From Cylicocyclus nassatus (taxonomy: Eukaryota; Nematoda; Chromadorea; Rhabditida; Strongylidae), in assembly GCA_958299035.1 (NCBI GenBank), contig CATQJL010000305.1, positions 30,703,733 to 30,767,732 on the forward strand: DNA of 64,000 bases, given 5' to 3'. A program made the translations under genes and the position numbers. Below the pieces are notes generated by a model. That model saw only the letters and a program-made list of their open reading frames with translations, did no database searches and was not told the origin of the DNA. This document shows, piece by piece, positions 31,956-46,200 of this stretch. Positions within the stretch are counted from its first letter, which is position 1; every line of letters starts with the position of its first letter.

Positions 31956-34900
31956 ATGAGTTCAATCAACATTTTCTTGATGGTAAGTTTGACATTCCCC
32001 CTACAGCCTCGCAACATGCTTGAGCCGTAGATTCAGATGACAGCTTTGGCCGCGCCAGCAACTACAGCAACAACCGTACCCAGCCATCCAGTATTGCCTG
32101 AAGGTATGTCCAAGAAAAAGTGAAAGAGATAGAAAGAAACAGAATAATTAGAGGGGACTAGAATATAGTGGCGCAAATTCAGACAATCAAAACAATTTTC
32201 CAAGGTGTGTCAATTCAAACACTTTACCCCTGTATCCTTCTCCATCCTTTAACCATAACAGAGTGCTTGGATTGTAATTAATCTGTGGCTCAGAACTTTT
32301 TGGGGTATTTCTCGATCATAGTACCTGCAATGATAAAACGGTCTCATTAACAAAATTTCATGTCCAGATCTTGTCCTCGTCTTTTGACAGGAAAGGGAGA
32401 ACGATCGTATTTTCGCGCAGTTTGAATTGTCCCGATTTTTCATCGATAGCTACTGTGAGCAAGTAGCGGAATTGCTGATCTGCAGTATATCGCATGAAAT
32501 CACCCACTTGTGATGCGCATAATTATGCGCTTCTACGCTTAAGAAGATAGTGTTAGTAAGAAGCATCGCATGGATCACCATGAAAGGTGATGTTCGAGCT
32601 AGGTAGAAATTCCTGTTATGCAAAACAGACATTCCAATTATGGCATTTCTTATTCTTAACGTAAAACCCTTCCATCGATTACTGGTGATCAATATTCTGC
32701 TCGCACACTTTTCTTCAAGTAGTAACCTAGTTAGCAGGAAAGTTAGCAAAGATTGCTTGAAAGATAGTTTCGTAAGCACTCCTTGCTATCTGTCCTGCTA
32801 ACTAGGTTACTACTTGAAGAAAGTGTACGAGAGAGTACAAACTGGTTATCAAAATAACCAGTTTGTCACCGCTGCCCTTAGATGTACGCAATTTCTCTAC
32901 TATTCGCATGCATTCTATTGCTCACATAATCGCGGAAAACGCATCAATGCTGACCACGGATAAATTGTAAAGTCATTACGAAAGCTTTTCATGTAAGATG
33001 GGTAACTTTTGCAGCAAAAGACCTCCTTGCAGATAAACAAATGCAAGTTTGAACCATTCACTACATTTAATATGGCCTAATACTTCTAGTATTGACCACA
33101 TTGCTACGTTTTTGAGCAAGCTCCTCAAATTCTCAGAAAATTCTCAACAGATAGGCTATCTACGCAGATATACCTTTTGCTACGTTTTTGAGCAAGTTCC
33201 TTGAATTCTCAGAAAATCCTCAACAAATAGGCTATTTATGCAAATACACCTCCTGCCGTTTTCGCGAGAAAAATGAATTCTGTAACGTTGGTGGCTCGAG
33301 ACACACATGTCAAGCATATTCTTAAATTTGCAGAAAGGCTAGTCGACACTCAGGCTTTTGCAGACTAGGAAGCCATGTGGACCCGTTTGACGCCTAATTG
33401 CAATAGGATACCCGTGTCAGATCTTTGTGCTGGTAACCTCGCATGCTGGTAGCGTTATGCAAAAATTTGGCACAAAAGTTTGGGTGAAATCCGCTCCATA
33501 AATTTCGTGACAGACAGATTTTCGCAACCATGACAAAAGACGGACTCAAAGAGGATAGCTCGAATAAGACTTTAAAACGAAGCTCTACTTGATTTTGAAG
33601 AAATCTTACAAAGGTCACTTCAACATTTTTCTCCCCCTCTCACTAGTTCTCACTGGTCCTTTTTGCTTGTGCTGTCCCTCACCCCAGGATGAATTGTATA
33701 ACGGTAAAAGTCTCCGCTTACATTTATCAAAAAAAAAGAATTTAATAGCTTTTATTATTCTTTGCAATGTGCCGAACTCATTTTACTCCATGGTCGGAAG
33801 CCTAAAATCTACCGGGTAGCCAGATGGACACTAATCAACGCATTTTTAGTATTTTATGATGCTCTAAGAGCAATTCAAACTTCTAACAAGATACGTATGA
33901 TTGTCCCTTGAGCTGCTTGATCTTATCTTTCAAAAGTGTTTTTAGAAAAAAAGTGTTGGAGGTCAAGAACTTATGAAAAAGCATCTGATGGCGTTTCCTT
34001 GGAAATTTCAATCAAGTTTTCACCAAAACCTCCAAACTTGGCAAATGGTAGCTTCAGATAGTTAGCAAGCTGGAGCACTTTGCCTCTGGTATCATAAAAG
34101 ACTCGTGTAAGCTCTAAATTGGGCTGTCAAATTGGTGACTTTCATAGAAATCGCTCCTCTTCGTTTCTTTCTGAGAATCGATGACAAACATGTATGATAA
34201 GGGAACCTAAAACGAGAAGAGGGTTAAGGCAAACATATTCAGCATCGAATGTGGTTTGCTTAGAGGTCGGCTTTGTGATCGGAGCATATTGCGCTGCCAA
34301 TAAAAAAATTTTGAGGGCTCTAAGAAAGCGAGGAAACATCATGAAACAGTTTTATTCTCGTGTAGATTTCTTACGTGAAGGTTGAGCACGGCCTTCATTC
34401 ACAAAAGTTGCCATGGATTTTCGGACCATTCCTCGAATCTCTCAAGCGCATACGCTCACCAGTTATAGTAACATACCGTTGGTTACAAACAAAGCATTCT
34501 TTTGTTTTTGGGGTAGAGCATGATACCTGCATAGTGGCATGCTCTACCATGCCACCGGCGGCATGAGGCTCCCCTTCTATCCGAACCCCCAACCTCCCCC
34601 CCCCCCTTTCCCCAGAAAGTTCTGTGTCTCAGTGTGGTGCTGAAGATGCCTATTTTGATGTAGTAAAGAACTCATAAGATGACGGGCTTCCGAATTACGA
34701 GAACAGTGGTCAGAATTTTTTAGCTGCATTCGAATTTCTTGCTCAAGCAACCGAAATTTAAAAATCGAATCAAGCTGATTGACTTCTCAAATTCTCGAAT
34801 AATTGCTATTACAGGGAGAAACACCGTATGCAAAGATAATATTGGAATGACCGACGAACTCAGAACGGTTTTTCTTGACCAACACAATAATAAAAGGTCC

Positions 34901-37086
34901 ATACTCAGTTTATTAGGAATGTAGTCACAGAATTTTATTTTCATATTGCTTTCATTGCAATTGCAAATGCAATTTCCAGAAGCAAGCTAGCAAACGGAGC
35001 AGTCAAGAGAAAGGGAAGCAACCTACCACAGGGAGGAGATATTCTGAAATTGGTGATGTTATACTAAACACTAATTTACACTTTCACATTAAAAGGGAGA
35101 TCTAGAGGTATGATTGTGAACTGGAGAAAGCCGCTATTGAAGAGGTACGACAATGTCCTACTTCCAAGGAAGCGGATAAAAGCTTTGGTAAAAACTTTTA
35201 CACTTTCGCGTCCAGCACTACCACGCCAAGTCTCCAAGATTATCAAAAGGCAACAGAGAAGGTATGTTTTTCAACCTTCAAGATTCTGCAAATGCTTTTA
35301 AAATGTGAAAAAAGGCTGTAACTGATTGGTGGGAAGTTGTGAGGACTGATAACCAAATCCCAGCAACGACTTTGAGATTTTCCCAGAGACATGTTGGTAC
35401 TCCTTTAGAATCTTTCACTCAGGTAGGTATTTGTATAAAGCTTCAAAATCTGTCGTGCGAAGACAAGGCAAGTACTATCTTAAAAGTAAACCGTAATCCT
35501 AAATAAATCAAAATGTTTTTATTTCCTAGTAGACTTGGGGTGTTACTCGATAGAGCAAAGCAAATTCTGCAGAAAGGCCACCAAAGATCCACCGAAGTGT
35601 AATCTACGTAAAATTTGGAACCGAAACTTAAAAATTTTCAACTACCCTAAAAAACTGATCTCCTTCTAGAAAATTCCTAGCGATCTCCAACTTGGTCAGT
35701 ATGTAGTAAACACATAGATGTACCCAGAAATGTATTTGGTGGATTTTTTTCCGGTGCTCAAAATCTAGAAAATATAGTCCGAAAACGCAAAAATGTCACT
35801 TTACGAGTTTTTACTACGTAATTCCCGCTTATTAGGTCACAAACGGAGGTAGAATTCTGAGATCGTACTAACTAAGGCTTGTGGTATACACATATGTGGG
35901 AGGAGCTGGGGTGGAGTTTGCCATTTTTGGACTTTCATTTTTCTCAATTTCTATGCACGAAAAGATTCCAGAACCTACTACTATGTATCATTTATATAAC
36001 AACCACTTTGGGGCTTCGTATAATTTATTTTTCGCAAAAATCCAACTTTTAGGTGGTAAAATTATTTCGGTTTTGGCTCCAAATTTTACCTGGATTACGA
36101 CTTAAGCTGATCATTGGTGGGTCACTCTGTAGAGCTTGCTTCGCCCTATTGAATGGCCTAAGTATGCTAGGAAAATAAAAACATTTTAATTTATCAAGGA
36201 ATACGGATTACTTTTGAGGCAAACTAATAGTTGAACTAACATGAAAAGACCTAACTTGTTTGTCTTTTTGAAAAGCGACACAGCATGAACCGCTGGTTTC
36301 ATATGCTTATCACGCTGCGAAACATTACTCTGAAGCTATGAACTTTTTCTGAGCAGGCTTTGCGTGTTAGCAGACTTACCAGTGTTACGGTATCATCGTA
36401 TCAACGATTTTAGGGCATTACCCCAGAGCAAATCACACAATTTAGAGTTACTTTGATATCCCACTATTTTTAGAGCAGCTTCTTATCTAAAGGCCGTCGT
36501 TCCATGATTTCATTTTCGAACAGATCCGGACCGAAATTGGCACACATATAGTTAAGGCGGGGAGCTACTTCTCGTTATTGATCGATACCGACTGTATCAA
36601 TTTTTCGCAAATTTTGAGCACGGAGCTGGGAGTTGCAACGGGGGGGGGGGGGGTACAAATGACGAAAATTATTGACGGCCGGGCACGGCCGAGTTTGCCA
36701 GCTAGTTTGAAATAAACGTTTCAAGTCGCCGATCATACGCGTCGTTATTCGAAAGGTCAAACTAAGTTGAATGCCTTCCTTCGTAACTGAAAAAAAATCC
36801 CTCGTCTATGCCTTACACAAAAATTTTTGTTTTCAACTTCGCCCATTCAGATGGCTTGGGCGAGTACTGCGAGACTTGGGTGTGCAATCTCCACCTGTAA
36901 GTCCTCCTACACCGTCATATGTCTGTATGATCCAAAGTATGCCGAGTGCTGACTTTGCTGTGTTTTATAAGTAATTTTTACAGAGGAAACATCGTAGATC
37001 AAGCGCTCTACATAAAGGGAAATTGTGATCATTGTCCTAATGGAACACATTGCGATTACGATGTCAGTGTCAAACTATGTGTGTAG
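31956..37086 (+). CDS. ASP-like secreted SCP/TAPS (CAP domain) protein, unit 2 copy
   Basis: Same eight-exon layout: 31956-31982, 32037-32103, 34815-34920, 34980-35052, 35106-35261, 35315-35422, 36851-36936, 36984-37086. The sum is 726 nt (241 aa plus stop). Exon 2 lacks two codons relative to unit 1, exon 4 one codon and exon 8 seven codons, while exon 5 is three codons longer; every length change is a multiple of three. CAP landmarks are kept: GMTDELR, DQHNNKRS, YDCELE, VTDWW, ESFTQMAW, CLYDPKGN, and a hinge CDHCPNGTHC ending in LCV. Ten cysteines remain. The GKN replacement at the usual GEN site is shared with unit 1. Exon 7 encodes the same residues as in unit 1, while exons 3-6 and 8 carry many replacements. 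The frame is intact, so it looks functional. Confidence 0.92.
32705..32826. repeat. Inverted repeat (~34 bp arms) in ASP intron 2, unit 2
   Basis: Counterpart of 4005-4126. Confidence 0.75.
33101..33252 (+). repeat. Two-copy 76 bp tandem repeat in ASP intron 2, unit 2
   Basis: Counterpart of 4403-4554, with both copies retained. Confidence 0.8.
35595..36104. mobile_element. ~510 bp MITE in ASP intron 6, unit 2
   Basis: Counterpart of 6821-7330 with the same inverted ends. It includes the non-genic frame at 35881-36105. Confidence 0.63.
36672..36705 (+). mobile_element. Helitron-like 3' terminus in ASP intron 7, unit 2
   Basis: Identical hairpin and GCCAGCTAG end as in unit 1, followed by T, inside the last long intron of the unit 2 ASP gene. 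Confidence 0.45.
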
Positions 37087-37186
37087 AAGCTCCACAAGAA
37101 CACCATTTCAAACCTTTTTTTGAATAAGCGAAAGCTCATGAATACTCCGATCAATTAAATTCCAAATTGTGTATGTTTCTTTTGCA

Positions 37187-37192
37187 AATAAA
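37187..37192 (+). terminator. Polyadenylation signal AATAAA, unit 2 ASP gene
   Basis: AATAAA lies about 100 bases downstream of the stop codon at 37084-37086, at the position matching the unit 1 signal. Confidence 0.6.
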
Positions 37193-38603
37193 CGTCTTGC
37201 TAATTTCGATGTCTACACTTACAGGGTAGTTAGCATGTATACCTTTGTACATCAGCAACATGTGACTGCTTGAATAGATATTGTCTACTGTTTCCTATTG
37301 TTTGGATATCAAACAGGAGTAGTAGAAAGAACGCCAGCACTATGTACTAGGTCTGCAAAATTCTTTTTCGCAACCAACAACTTCAGCTTTTTCCGTCATC
37401 GTTTTATATTAGGTTCAGTGTCAAGAAAGGAGGTTTGCGACTCTTTTTAGTGTTAAGAGGCCACAAGCTTCGGGTTTTAGATCGATAGGAGGTGCAATAT
37501 TTCGTTGTATCGTGGTCAGTGGACGAAAATGCATCATCAAGAGTTTTATAAGTGTAAAAGCATAGCAAATTACCAACGGGCTGTTCTACGTGGTCGCTGC
37601 ATTGTACCAATTTTGCTTCTCAAAATGACTGAAACAACATGAATGAAGTCAGAAAGCCTGGAGAGGTAGTTTTGGAGATATCCCAAAATGTGTATCAAAC
37701 TCTTAGTTGCTTATACCAAACTCTGTTGTCTGAATGCTTTTGCGATGTTCACGTGTCATACTGTAGGGTCGGCTCCATTGCAAGGGAAACCATTCCAGTC
37801 ATAGTGTTTTCATAAGAGTCCTGGACCATTTAAGAGCAGAACACCGATAACAGATCTATAATCATTATCTGCTAAGCGTCTACAGTGAACGCAGAATTTA
37901 GGTAAAACCATTTATTACCTCAATCATATTAGTGTTGAGTTTGATGTATTAGGCAGAAGTGATTCGTTGGACGAAATGCTCTGATTATGGCACTGGTTCA
38001 TTTGAGCAATACTGGATGATTTTGAACAAGTTGGGCATTGACTATTTCAAACCCAAAAACTCATAACTCGATGTACACAGGCGTTTGGCAGATAGTGAAG
38101 GCAGATTTTGAATCCATTCAATGCTCTTCACAGCGGTATAGGGCTCGCTTGGAAAGGGCACCTCGACTGAAAATGTTTTTTTTAGATTTGCTCTATAAAG
38201 TGGATCTCCGATTCCTTTTCTATTAGTGTAAACATTGAGAATTTTCGATAAAAAATTGCGCCAATGCTATCTCCCCTCCTACCCCCCCCAAAGTGTCCGA
38301 AAGGGCTGAAAACTTTTTCCGAGGTGATAGCATTGTTGGTTCTACAGTTAAACTTCTTGCTTCATGATCTTTCGTGCAAAAGTAACGACAGATATACTAC
38401 GACAGCGGTTAAACCTGAGTATACCAACTGAAGAGCTCTACAAACGTATAAAAAATTATATAATAAACCAGCGGGTATGAAGATCTCACTACAAACGTTT
38501 TCAGACGATTTCACAATTTTTTGAATTGGCACCTGCATTGCAATGGCGATATTGTGCTAGAATCTCTACCGTGAATCTTACAAAGAGAAAAGGTGCACGA
38601 TTC

Positions 38604-38714
38604 GTGTGACACCCGCCGGGGTCCGAAGTGTATGTGTGCCAAGTTTGGTCCGGATCGGTTAAGAAATGGAATTTTCTATTCGGAACATACGGCGGAGCCG
38701 GGTAAGCCAGCTAG
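38604..38714 (+). mobile_element. Helitron-like fragment present only in unit 2
   Basis: The stretch begins at the point where unit 2 departs from unit 1 (after GGTGCACGATTCGT) and runs through GGGGTCCGAAGTGTATGTGT and CGGAGCCGGGTAAGCCAGCTAG. The end resembles the other GCCAGCTAG termini here, although it is followed by C rather than T. Unit 1 has different material at this position (9862 onward). Confidence 0.4.
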
Positions 38715-39085
38715 CATTCTATATGAGGAAGAAGTCTTAATGCGTTTATCATCCACATTTTGATGTTTTTATCTATGAAGAATTTCGAGAATGAGTCAAT
38801 CCGCTGGGTAACACTAGCTCCTGTGCAACTGCAATTAGGAGCGACGCAACGCAAAGGGTCCTCAGAATATACCGCAGGCGAATGCGGCGTAGCTTTGCTC
38901 CATAACGCCACGCCGCCTTCTATATTGCTCTTACAAGGGAAGGATACCAACATTAGTTGCCAATTGAAAATGAGATTATACCAGCAGATGCATCTTTGAA
39001 CGCTGATTCCAAATCTGCTTTCTTTTTTTGCGGAATAAGTTTCCGAAAGAAGTTGTGAGCGCTTGAATGTCCAAAATTGTCAAGC

Positions 39086-39548
39086 ATTGATAATATTAGC
39101 GAAAAGCTCTAGGACAATACTTAAGCAATTTCCATCGGCTTTGTTCCTTCATTGCAAGCAATATGCTCGGTACAAAACTGATTTCCCGCTTTCCGATGAT
39201 TTTCTGCATCGTTTCGTCAACTTTAGGCCACCTAAACCTTGACAAATTTGGACATTCAAACGCTCACAACTTTTTTCGGAAACTTATTCCGCAAAAAAAG
39301 AAAGCAGATTTGGAATCAGCGTTCAAAGATGCATCTACTGGTCTACATCTCATTTTCAATTGCCAACTAATGTTGGTATCCTTCCCTTGTAAGAGCAATA
39401 TAGAAGGCGAAAAAACGACGACGAAATGATGCACAAAATCATCGGAAAGCGGGAAATCAGTTTTGTATCGAGCATATTGCTTGCAATGAAGGAACAAAGC
39501 CGATGGAAATTGCTTAAGTATAGTCTTAGAGTTTTCGCTAATTTTATG
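39086..39548. repeat. Inverted repeat with ~130 bp arms, unit 2 only
   Basis: 39086-39215 is the reverse complement of 39418-39548. Shared blocks include AGCAATTTCCATCGGCTTTG, ATTGCAAGCAATATGCTCG and TTTCCCGCTTTCCGATGATT. Unit 1 has this sequence once, in the right-arm orientation (about 11917-12046). The spacer holds related repeat sequence. Confidence 0.75.
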
Positions 39549-41968
39549 CCATTCAATGCTTGGCAAATTTGGACATTCAAGCGCTCATAACTTCTTTCGG
39601 AGAGTTGTTCCGCAGAAAAGGAAAGCAGATCTAGAATCAGCGTTCAAAGGCGCGTCTATTGATATACATCTCATCTTCAATCGCCGACTAATGTTGGTAT
39701 CCTTTCCTTGTTCAAAGGCGAGATGTTGAAGGGCGCCAACCCCGGAGAGAAACATCCCCTCCCCCATCATGATTGCTTTTATAGAGGCGTTCCTCAGCTG
39801 ACGACGTTAGATTTGGAATCAGCGCTTCATGCGCATCACGCTGTATGACTCAAATGGATTGGCCGGGCTGACTTGGGGATCCGTTCCTTGCAAGTCAAGG
39901 CCAGCCCCTGATGTGATGCCCAATGTCTCACGAAGAGCGCTTAGAAAAGACAGCCTTCAGCGGTCGCACATTCTGTACGTTTTTTGGGACACCTTGTGGT
40001 TGCCAGTTCTGTAAATGCCTGGTTTTCAGAAAAAAAAACGCCATCACAAAGCAATGGTCGAAAGTCGAAGCGGCCTATCCAAGCAAGCTGCATAACATCG
40101 GAACATAAAATGCTAACTCTAAGTGCTCTTCCTTATCTGCTGAACGCTTTTGCTTTTGTGGACGAAAATACAAGCCTTTTTATTGCAAAGAAATTGTGTA
40201 TGCATAGTGCAAATTTGGCCATAGAGAGCCACGTTCTGACTTAATGATGTGTCAAAACATGCAGCTAATGAATTTTCATAGTTTAGACTCAAATATGAGC
40301 TAAAAAGGTGACGTTGTGCCTAATTTCGCAGTTTATATGGGAACTATTCCTTCGTCTAGAAAGGCAGCAGATATGAAAGACAGATTTGGAGTCAGCTTTA
40401 TATGCTGCATCCAATTGTCTGCAGCTTGTTCAAATAAGCCACTTCGACTTCTTACCATTCCTTTGTCAGTAAGTGCCGGTTCGAAGATTAATAAGGCACA
40501 TTCGCAATTTCGAATCTTAAGCAAAACAAAACAAAAATTAGTGAATTATTAACTTTGGGAAGAACTTCATTTTGTGTTTTCTCATGCGAAATTATTCCGA
40601 ATCGCAGCTAGACATTTTGAGCTACAATTTGGATATGTGATCACGAAAGATGCAGAAGGCAGTGAATTGATGTTTTTCACTGGGATTGCTTTGCATTCAA
40701 AAAAAACTAAGCATATACACAAATATATGACGCAATGCGGATGCTGCAATATTGAAAAATTCCACAGGTGTTTGTCTCTGAAATGGATGGAACCACTTCG
40801 ATCTCGCGATTCCTCTCATGGGTGGCAGAGCACAGCAAAACCAGGTGGAGGTATGGCAAGTGAATGGACAAAACAAAACTACGATTTTTCAAAGAAATTT
40901 CATGGAAAGTGAAGTGGTTGAATTATATTGGAACAAGCCAAGAAAAAGATAAATTTTGTTCCAGTTCATGTCTCAACCACTTTAATTTTTCATGATTGAG
41001 ACAAGGGAAGCTACCTAACTTAGCTCCGCCTTGTGGAAGGGGCTATATTCTGAATCAGCTTCAAACGCTGATTCCAAATATGCTATTCTCATCTGACGCG
41101 CACCATGCCGAAGCGAGTTATGGACTTTTTCCTGCGCAAAATTAGCATACTACGAAAAATGGGAAGACTGCCCAATAAAATTCTGCAACAAAAAAATGCT
41201 GAGACATCGAAATCACACAAATTCAATCTTTTCTCACTGAAAAGAAGCTTAACGCAAGTGTATTAACACTTCAGTGATGATGGATGCCCTGGTGCAAGTG
41301 AGTCGATAAGGAGGGGAGGGGCGGGGGGACGTTGGGTGTCGAACTGCGATGCACAGTCGAATGTATACTCTGATAGGACCTCCCAAGCTGTGAAGGAGTT
41401 TGTTTCCGGTTTTGTCCGGATGCCTAGTTATGAGCCGGCCAGGCCAGATCCTCCGCCGTCTGGTTTTCTGGTCAGCTAGGTGGTCTCTCCGCTCCACATC
41501 CGGATCAGCGATCGGAACTGAAATCGGAATATCAAGGAGATGCTGTACATAGAAAGATTCGCCTTGATGGGCTGAGCATAGCGCTGTCTTCGGAATCAAC
41601 ACATACTTATTCCGAAGGAAGTTATGGCGAGTAGAATTTAAACACGCCTGATTTTTCCAGAATTCACTAACGCTTCTATCTCCTTTGGAAAGAAGTCTGG
41701 GCCTATTTTTTAGCGCACAATAATTTACAAAAACAGTGTTCGCGAATAGTACTTCTATGTTGGATAGACGCTGCTTCACATTTTCGCGAAAGGACCTCCG
41801 CAGAAGAATTTGAGAAAACTGGAAACGGAATATCGAAAACATCATACCCCCCTTCCAACATATCTGAAGAGGCTCCGCGCCGAGCTGAGTCGAATGGTGG
41901 CTTCGGATTCAGAATTCGTCCACTCTGAAGCGAGATATGGCTACGCGACGGTGACGTGCATACATCAG

Positions 41969-42020
41969 GCGACCGTCACATCACTTATGCGATCGTCACA
42001 TAACTCACGCGACCGTCGCG
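41969..42020 (+). repeat. 20 bp minisatellite, 2.6 copies, unit 2
   Basis: Same array as 14612-14663, with starts at 41969, 41989 and 42009. Confidence 0.75.
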
Positions 42021-42928
42021 TAAGTTCGCCTACATTCGCGTCCATTTTTCAAAAATTGTGAGCGGTATCGTAAGTGGTGGATCGACCCTGCTAGCACGTG
42101 CTTTATTGTAGCGTCTTCTACCTTGGACTTATCTTTGCCTCTCAAAAAAGGTGTTGCTTGTAGAACATCTATATGAAGAGTTTTAAACAACACATCCTGC
42201 AAGCAAGACGATTTTTCTATGTAAGTAACGCATTATTACCTATATAAGCCCGTTAGTACCTTTTTTCGTAACTATCAAGAAGTTGTTTTCGAGAGCGCGT
42301 TGTAAAGATCTCAATAAAATAAGTCATAATCGTTTTTCGGCTACCTGGTATCTTAACCCCGCAATCTTGTTGGAATGATTTGAACAGTTTGATATGTAAC
42401 AGAAATAGCTAGAAAAACGCTCCCTAATGATACCAGTACTGCAGCATCAAGGATGAAAATATCCTAGAGCAGCTGCTTCAAACATAAGGCAACGAAAATC
42501 GGACAGAACTTAGGCACCAGCTTAGTATGTATTGTTGGGAGAAAATCTACACCACAAAATATTTCAGGGAAAAATTGAACTTCTAAAATTTCCGGGGGGA
42601 CACTCCTACTGGAGCTGCCATTAGGGCGCGACCAGGTAGGGCGGAGCCCACCCACACGGCCCAATAGGAGCGTCAGCCCCGGAAGTTTTAGAAGTTTAGT
42701 TTTCCCCCGGAATTATTTTGCGATTGTCTGAGCTTGGTATCCAATGTGCTCACTTTTTGCAGTGAATGTTGCTCTTCTTACATTAATACTGAGAATTTTT
42801 CTGCATGCACTTCGACGGAACAAGGTTTTGTTAGAAATTCGTAAGAATTTTACGATGTAGATTTGAAGCATTCAAGTTTTCTTTTCTTTTTTCTTAAGGA
42901 CACCCCTGAGCGCGAAATGATGTGTGCT

Positions 42929-43252
42929 TCAACCTTCGATCTGTGCTTGGATTTCAAAAAGCATTGATGTTCCTGCTGCACAACGTATGTATCTCGTCGT
43001 GTTCGTACAGAGGAGCTCAATCCAGCGGACGTACTCTTCTGGGACGTCGTGTTGTCGCAGTGCGTATAGGCTTTGACGATAAAGTACCAATTGGAAAATA
43101 TTAGTTTTGCACACGATCGAACTCCTACAATATAGGCGAACTCTATTCTGTGGCCTTTGAACAGTTGTGATCATGAATGATTTAACGATTCGGATGTGTG
43201 AAATACTGTAAAATTCAACGATTTTGTGCTTTTGATGTGTTCGTAAATGCAA
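42929..43252 (-). pseudogene. Non-LTR retrotransposon reverse-transcriptase fragment, unit 2
   Basis: Same fragment as in unit 1 at 15576-15899, with one visible residue change (proline to arginine in LVLYRQSLYAL). It was truncated before the segment was duplicated, since both copies end at the same place. Confidence 0.55.
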
Positions 43253-46200
43253 ATGCCGAAGAAATAAACAGGGTATAAGACAAGAGCTGCGGTAGCAAGG
43301 AAAAGCATCATTTTCCCTTTGTAGCGGAGTTTACTGTCCTTGTGTTTTTGTTGAAAGCTTTTGCCATTTTGTCTTTTCAAGCTTCAGACAGAGTTCTCTA
43401 TATACTCAACACTACGAGATGATCGATCTTTTCAAGCAAGCATCAAGCGATGAATCAGCTTTCATAACCAAGATCAAGCGTGGGGTGTGACATGCCACAC
43501 CTGGGGGGAGGGGGAGGGGAGGGGGGGGTCATATTGAGAGGTCCAAACGGGAAGTGGTCGTAATCGAGTAATACTGGTAATAGCATAACATTTATTCGCA
43601 AGCAGTTTGTCAGATATCCCCGTTATGCTAACCACAAGCACGTGAGAGTTGTCATCGTCTACCGTAGCATAACAAAGCGGTTCTAACAAGCGTGATGAGT
43701 AACATCCATATTTGGCATGTCAAATAACACCTGTGGATCAAGTTTGAGCGAACTGTCAAGTATCAGATACAGGTACCTAAGTAAAACGGTCATTCTCCAA
43801 CATAATCAAACTTGTTTCGAAGATGAACTAGCTACTACTCTGCACTCAGTACAAAGCATTACTCCTTCTTTGCCAACAGAAATTTCGCTTCAAAAACTGC
43901 AAAACAGTATAACTGAAGCCCAAAATTTCGTATCTCTAATTCTTTGCTTCTAATGAGTATGCTTTCACGAACTTTACTCAAAGCAGAAAAGACAAGTCCG
44001 GCTCAAATCACTCCTATGGAAACTACGAGATTTGGGCTACCGATTCATATAGATATTGTCATTTGAAAATGTTTTTATGACCTAATTAATGGGGTGTTGC
44101 GCGGCCTCAAAAAAGGTGTGGCAGCCACACCCCAATAACTCTGCTTTGAAAAAAATTTTCTAACGATTACATATTTTGATGGCCTGAATAGTTTAGCCTG
44201 AATAACGGCCTGAATAACGTATAGTTTTCAAAGGACTGATGAGCCTGACTCGTTTTCTATGCTCTTAGTGATATTTGCTGAAAGCATAGCCATTAAAGCG
44301 AAGAAATAGACAAGCGAGATCTTGGCTTGCTTTTACTTCTAAATTTGGTGATCTTTTGGAGCGGGATTTCTAAGATGAGTAAAGAAGGTAATAGTGCTTT
44401 CTACTATGTTCAAAAAAGAGGTAGTCGAATGTGACTCCTCAGGTTGCTCAATATTTGGGAACTTCAGAATCCGCTTGAACGTGGCCCACAGGGGTTATTC
44501 TACATGCCAATTATGGATAGGTCACTCTTAATGTCTGGTGGGGCCTTCATGTTCTCATAAGTGTGCAGTAACTGATTTAGCAATTAGGGGGGGGGGGGGT
44601 CGTATCTAGCGATAGTGTGCCACACCTCTGACCTGACCCTGCTCATGACTCAGACGTTATTTGTATATCTTTATTTGAATAATAAATAATGTAACGATAG
44701 CATAACATAATAATGTAAATCTTTTTTATTCATGTACAGAAGAATGACTGTTCTTGATAAAAGTGATATGAAAATCCTGCATTGAATTCAGGACACAGTA
44801 CAAACCATACTGCAATACTGCTCACAGAATATGCAAAATTTTGTGAATGTCGCGGAACGGGAACGTCGCGGACTTCCGCGGAACAGAATCCGCGACATGG
44901 AAATTTTGCACGTTCTGCAAGCAATGTTGTATGCTTTTTGCTGGATTTCGCTTCCCATCAAAAGGAGTTCTGAGTAATCGACCCATCCGTCTCAAGTTTG
45001 ATTGGCAACTAGTTTCTGTTACTTCACTTCAAAAAATTATAACTTCACGTTTTTAACCTTACGGTTCTGATTCAACTTATTGACTCGAAATGCAAAGATT
45101 TCTTTCTTCATCTTTTTTTCGAAAAAGAAATCTAACGGAAGTTTCTAGGCCTTCATGTCGTTAGCTGGAACACATCTATAGATTTCTACATTGCAGCTTT
45201 CGCAATTGCTTCACACTTTTTTGTAATAAGGTCAATTTGCAACCAAAATACAACGTAAAAAATAGGTAAAAATGCCAATTAACAGTTTTCTGCATTCATT
45301 TCGTGCTCGCAGGTTCCGAAGAATCCCATGACACAGCTATCAATCAAAAAGCTCCTCTCTTTACAGCAAGCCAAATCGTAGGGATGGAAATGATGGAGAA
45401 TTCTGAAGTTGTTAAATGTAGAAAAATATTTTTCGTTATAACTCCTCGTGATATGCTGGTAATAAATTACAGAAAGCAATAGACTTAGTTGTTTCTGACG
45501 ACGCATATTCGTGTTTTGATGCTATTTACCGTGGCTACCACAGAACTTTTAGCAAGAAAAAAACAAGAAAAAGCATAAAGTGATTCGATAGAACAAATTG
45601 GAATTCTTGTGATGCTATTATCTTGCTAGTAATTGAGTTACTTATACAGTTAGTTCTATATTACAAACCATACTCACACTGAGGATTTAAAAATAACTGT
45701 GTGATAACTTGCACATTTCATTTTTCTTTTTTTTTCTGCGAAATAAAGCCAGAGATAGCAGCAAGGCAGTTCACAAAAAACAGCTCCTTTTTTTTTAATT
45801 TGTATGACCATGGGTAAAATGCTGAGGCCTCTTCATGAGCGACTTTGTTATGATCGCTTCACAACTATTTCGGATATGGAATGATTTCTTCCTCGCACCC
45901 ATGTGTTTCATTGAAATCAAGAAGAAAACTTTCTCGAGCAGAAGCCTTTCAATAGCTTATTTCGAATCGGACAAACTATTTTCGTATGTACTAGTGACCT
46001 TCCAAGTAGAAAGCGTTCGTTAGGTGATTTGACTTTGCACAACTGTGGATTTCTTGGCGCATTTGGCCGAATGGCCAAAATTTGATGACCGACAAGACGA
46101 AGTAGTCTAGCTGTTGACCAAGAGCTAGATACAATTGCTCTGTTCAACGCATTCTTGAATGTCTCCAATTAACTCGTAAAGAAGAGATGACAAAACTTTC

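Larger units (their letters stand above)
37193..42940. other. Region downstream of the unit 2 ASP gene
   Basis: Matches unit 1 from 8448 to 15587, except for the replacement at 38604-38880, the inverted repeat 39086-39548 and the empty MITE site near 41750. Only short incidental frames are present. The minus-strand 198-codon frame 41249-41845 is the MITE-free version of the unit 1 frame. Confidence 0.5.
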
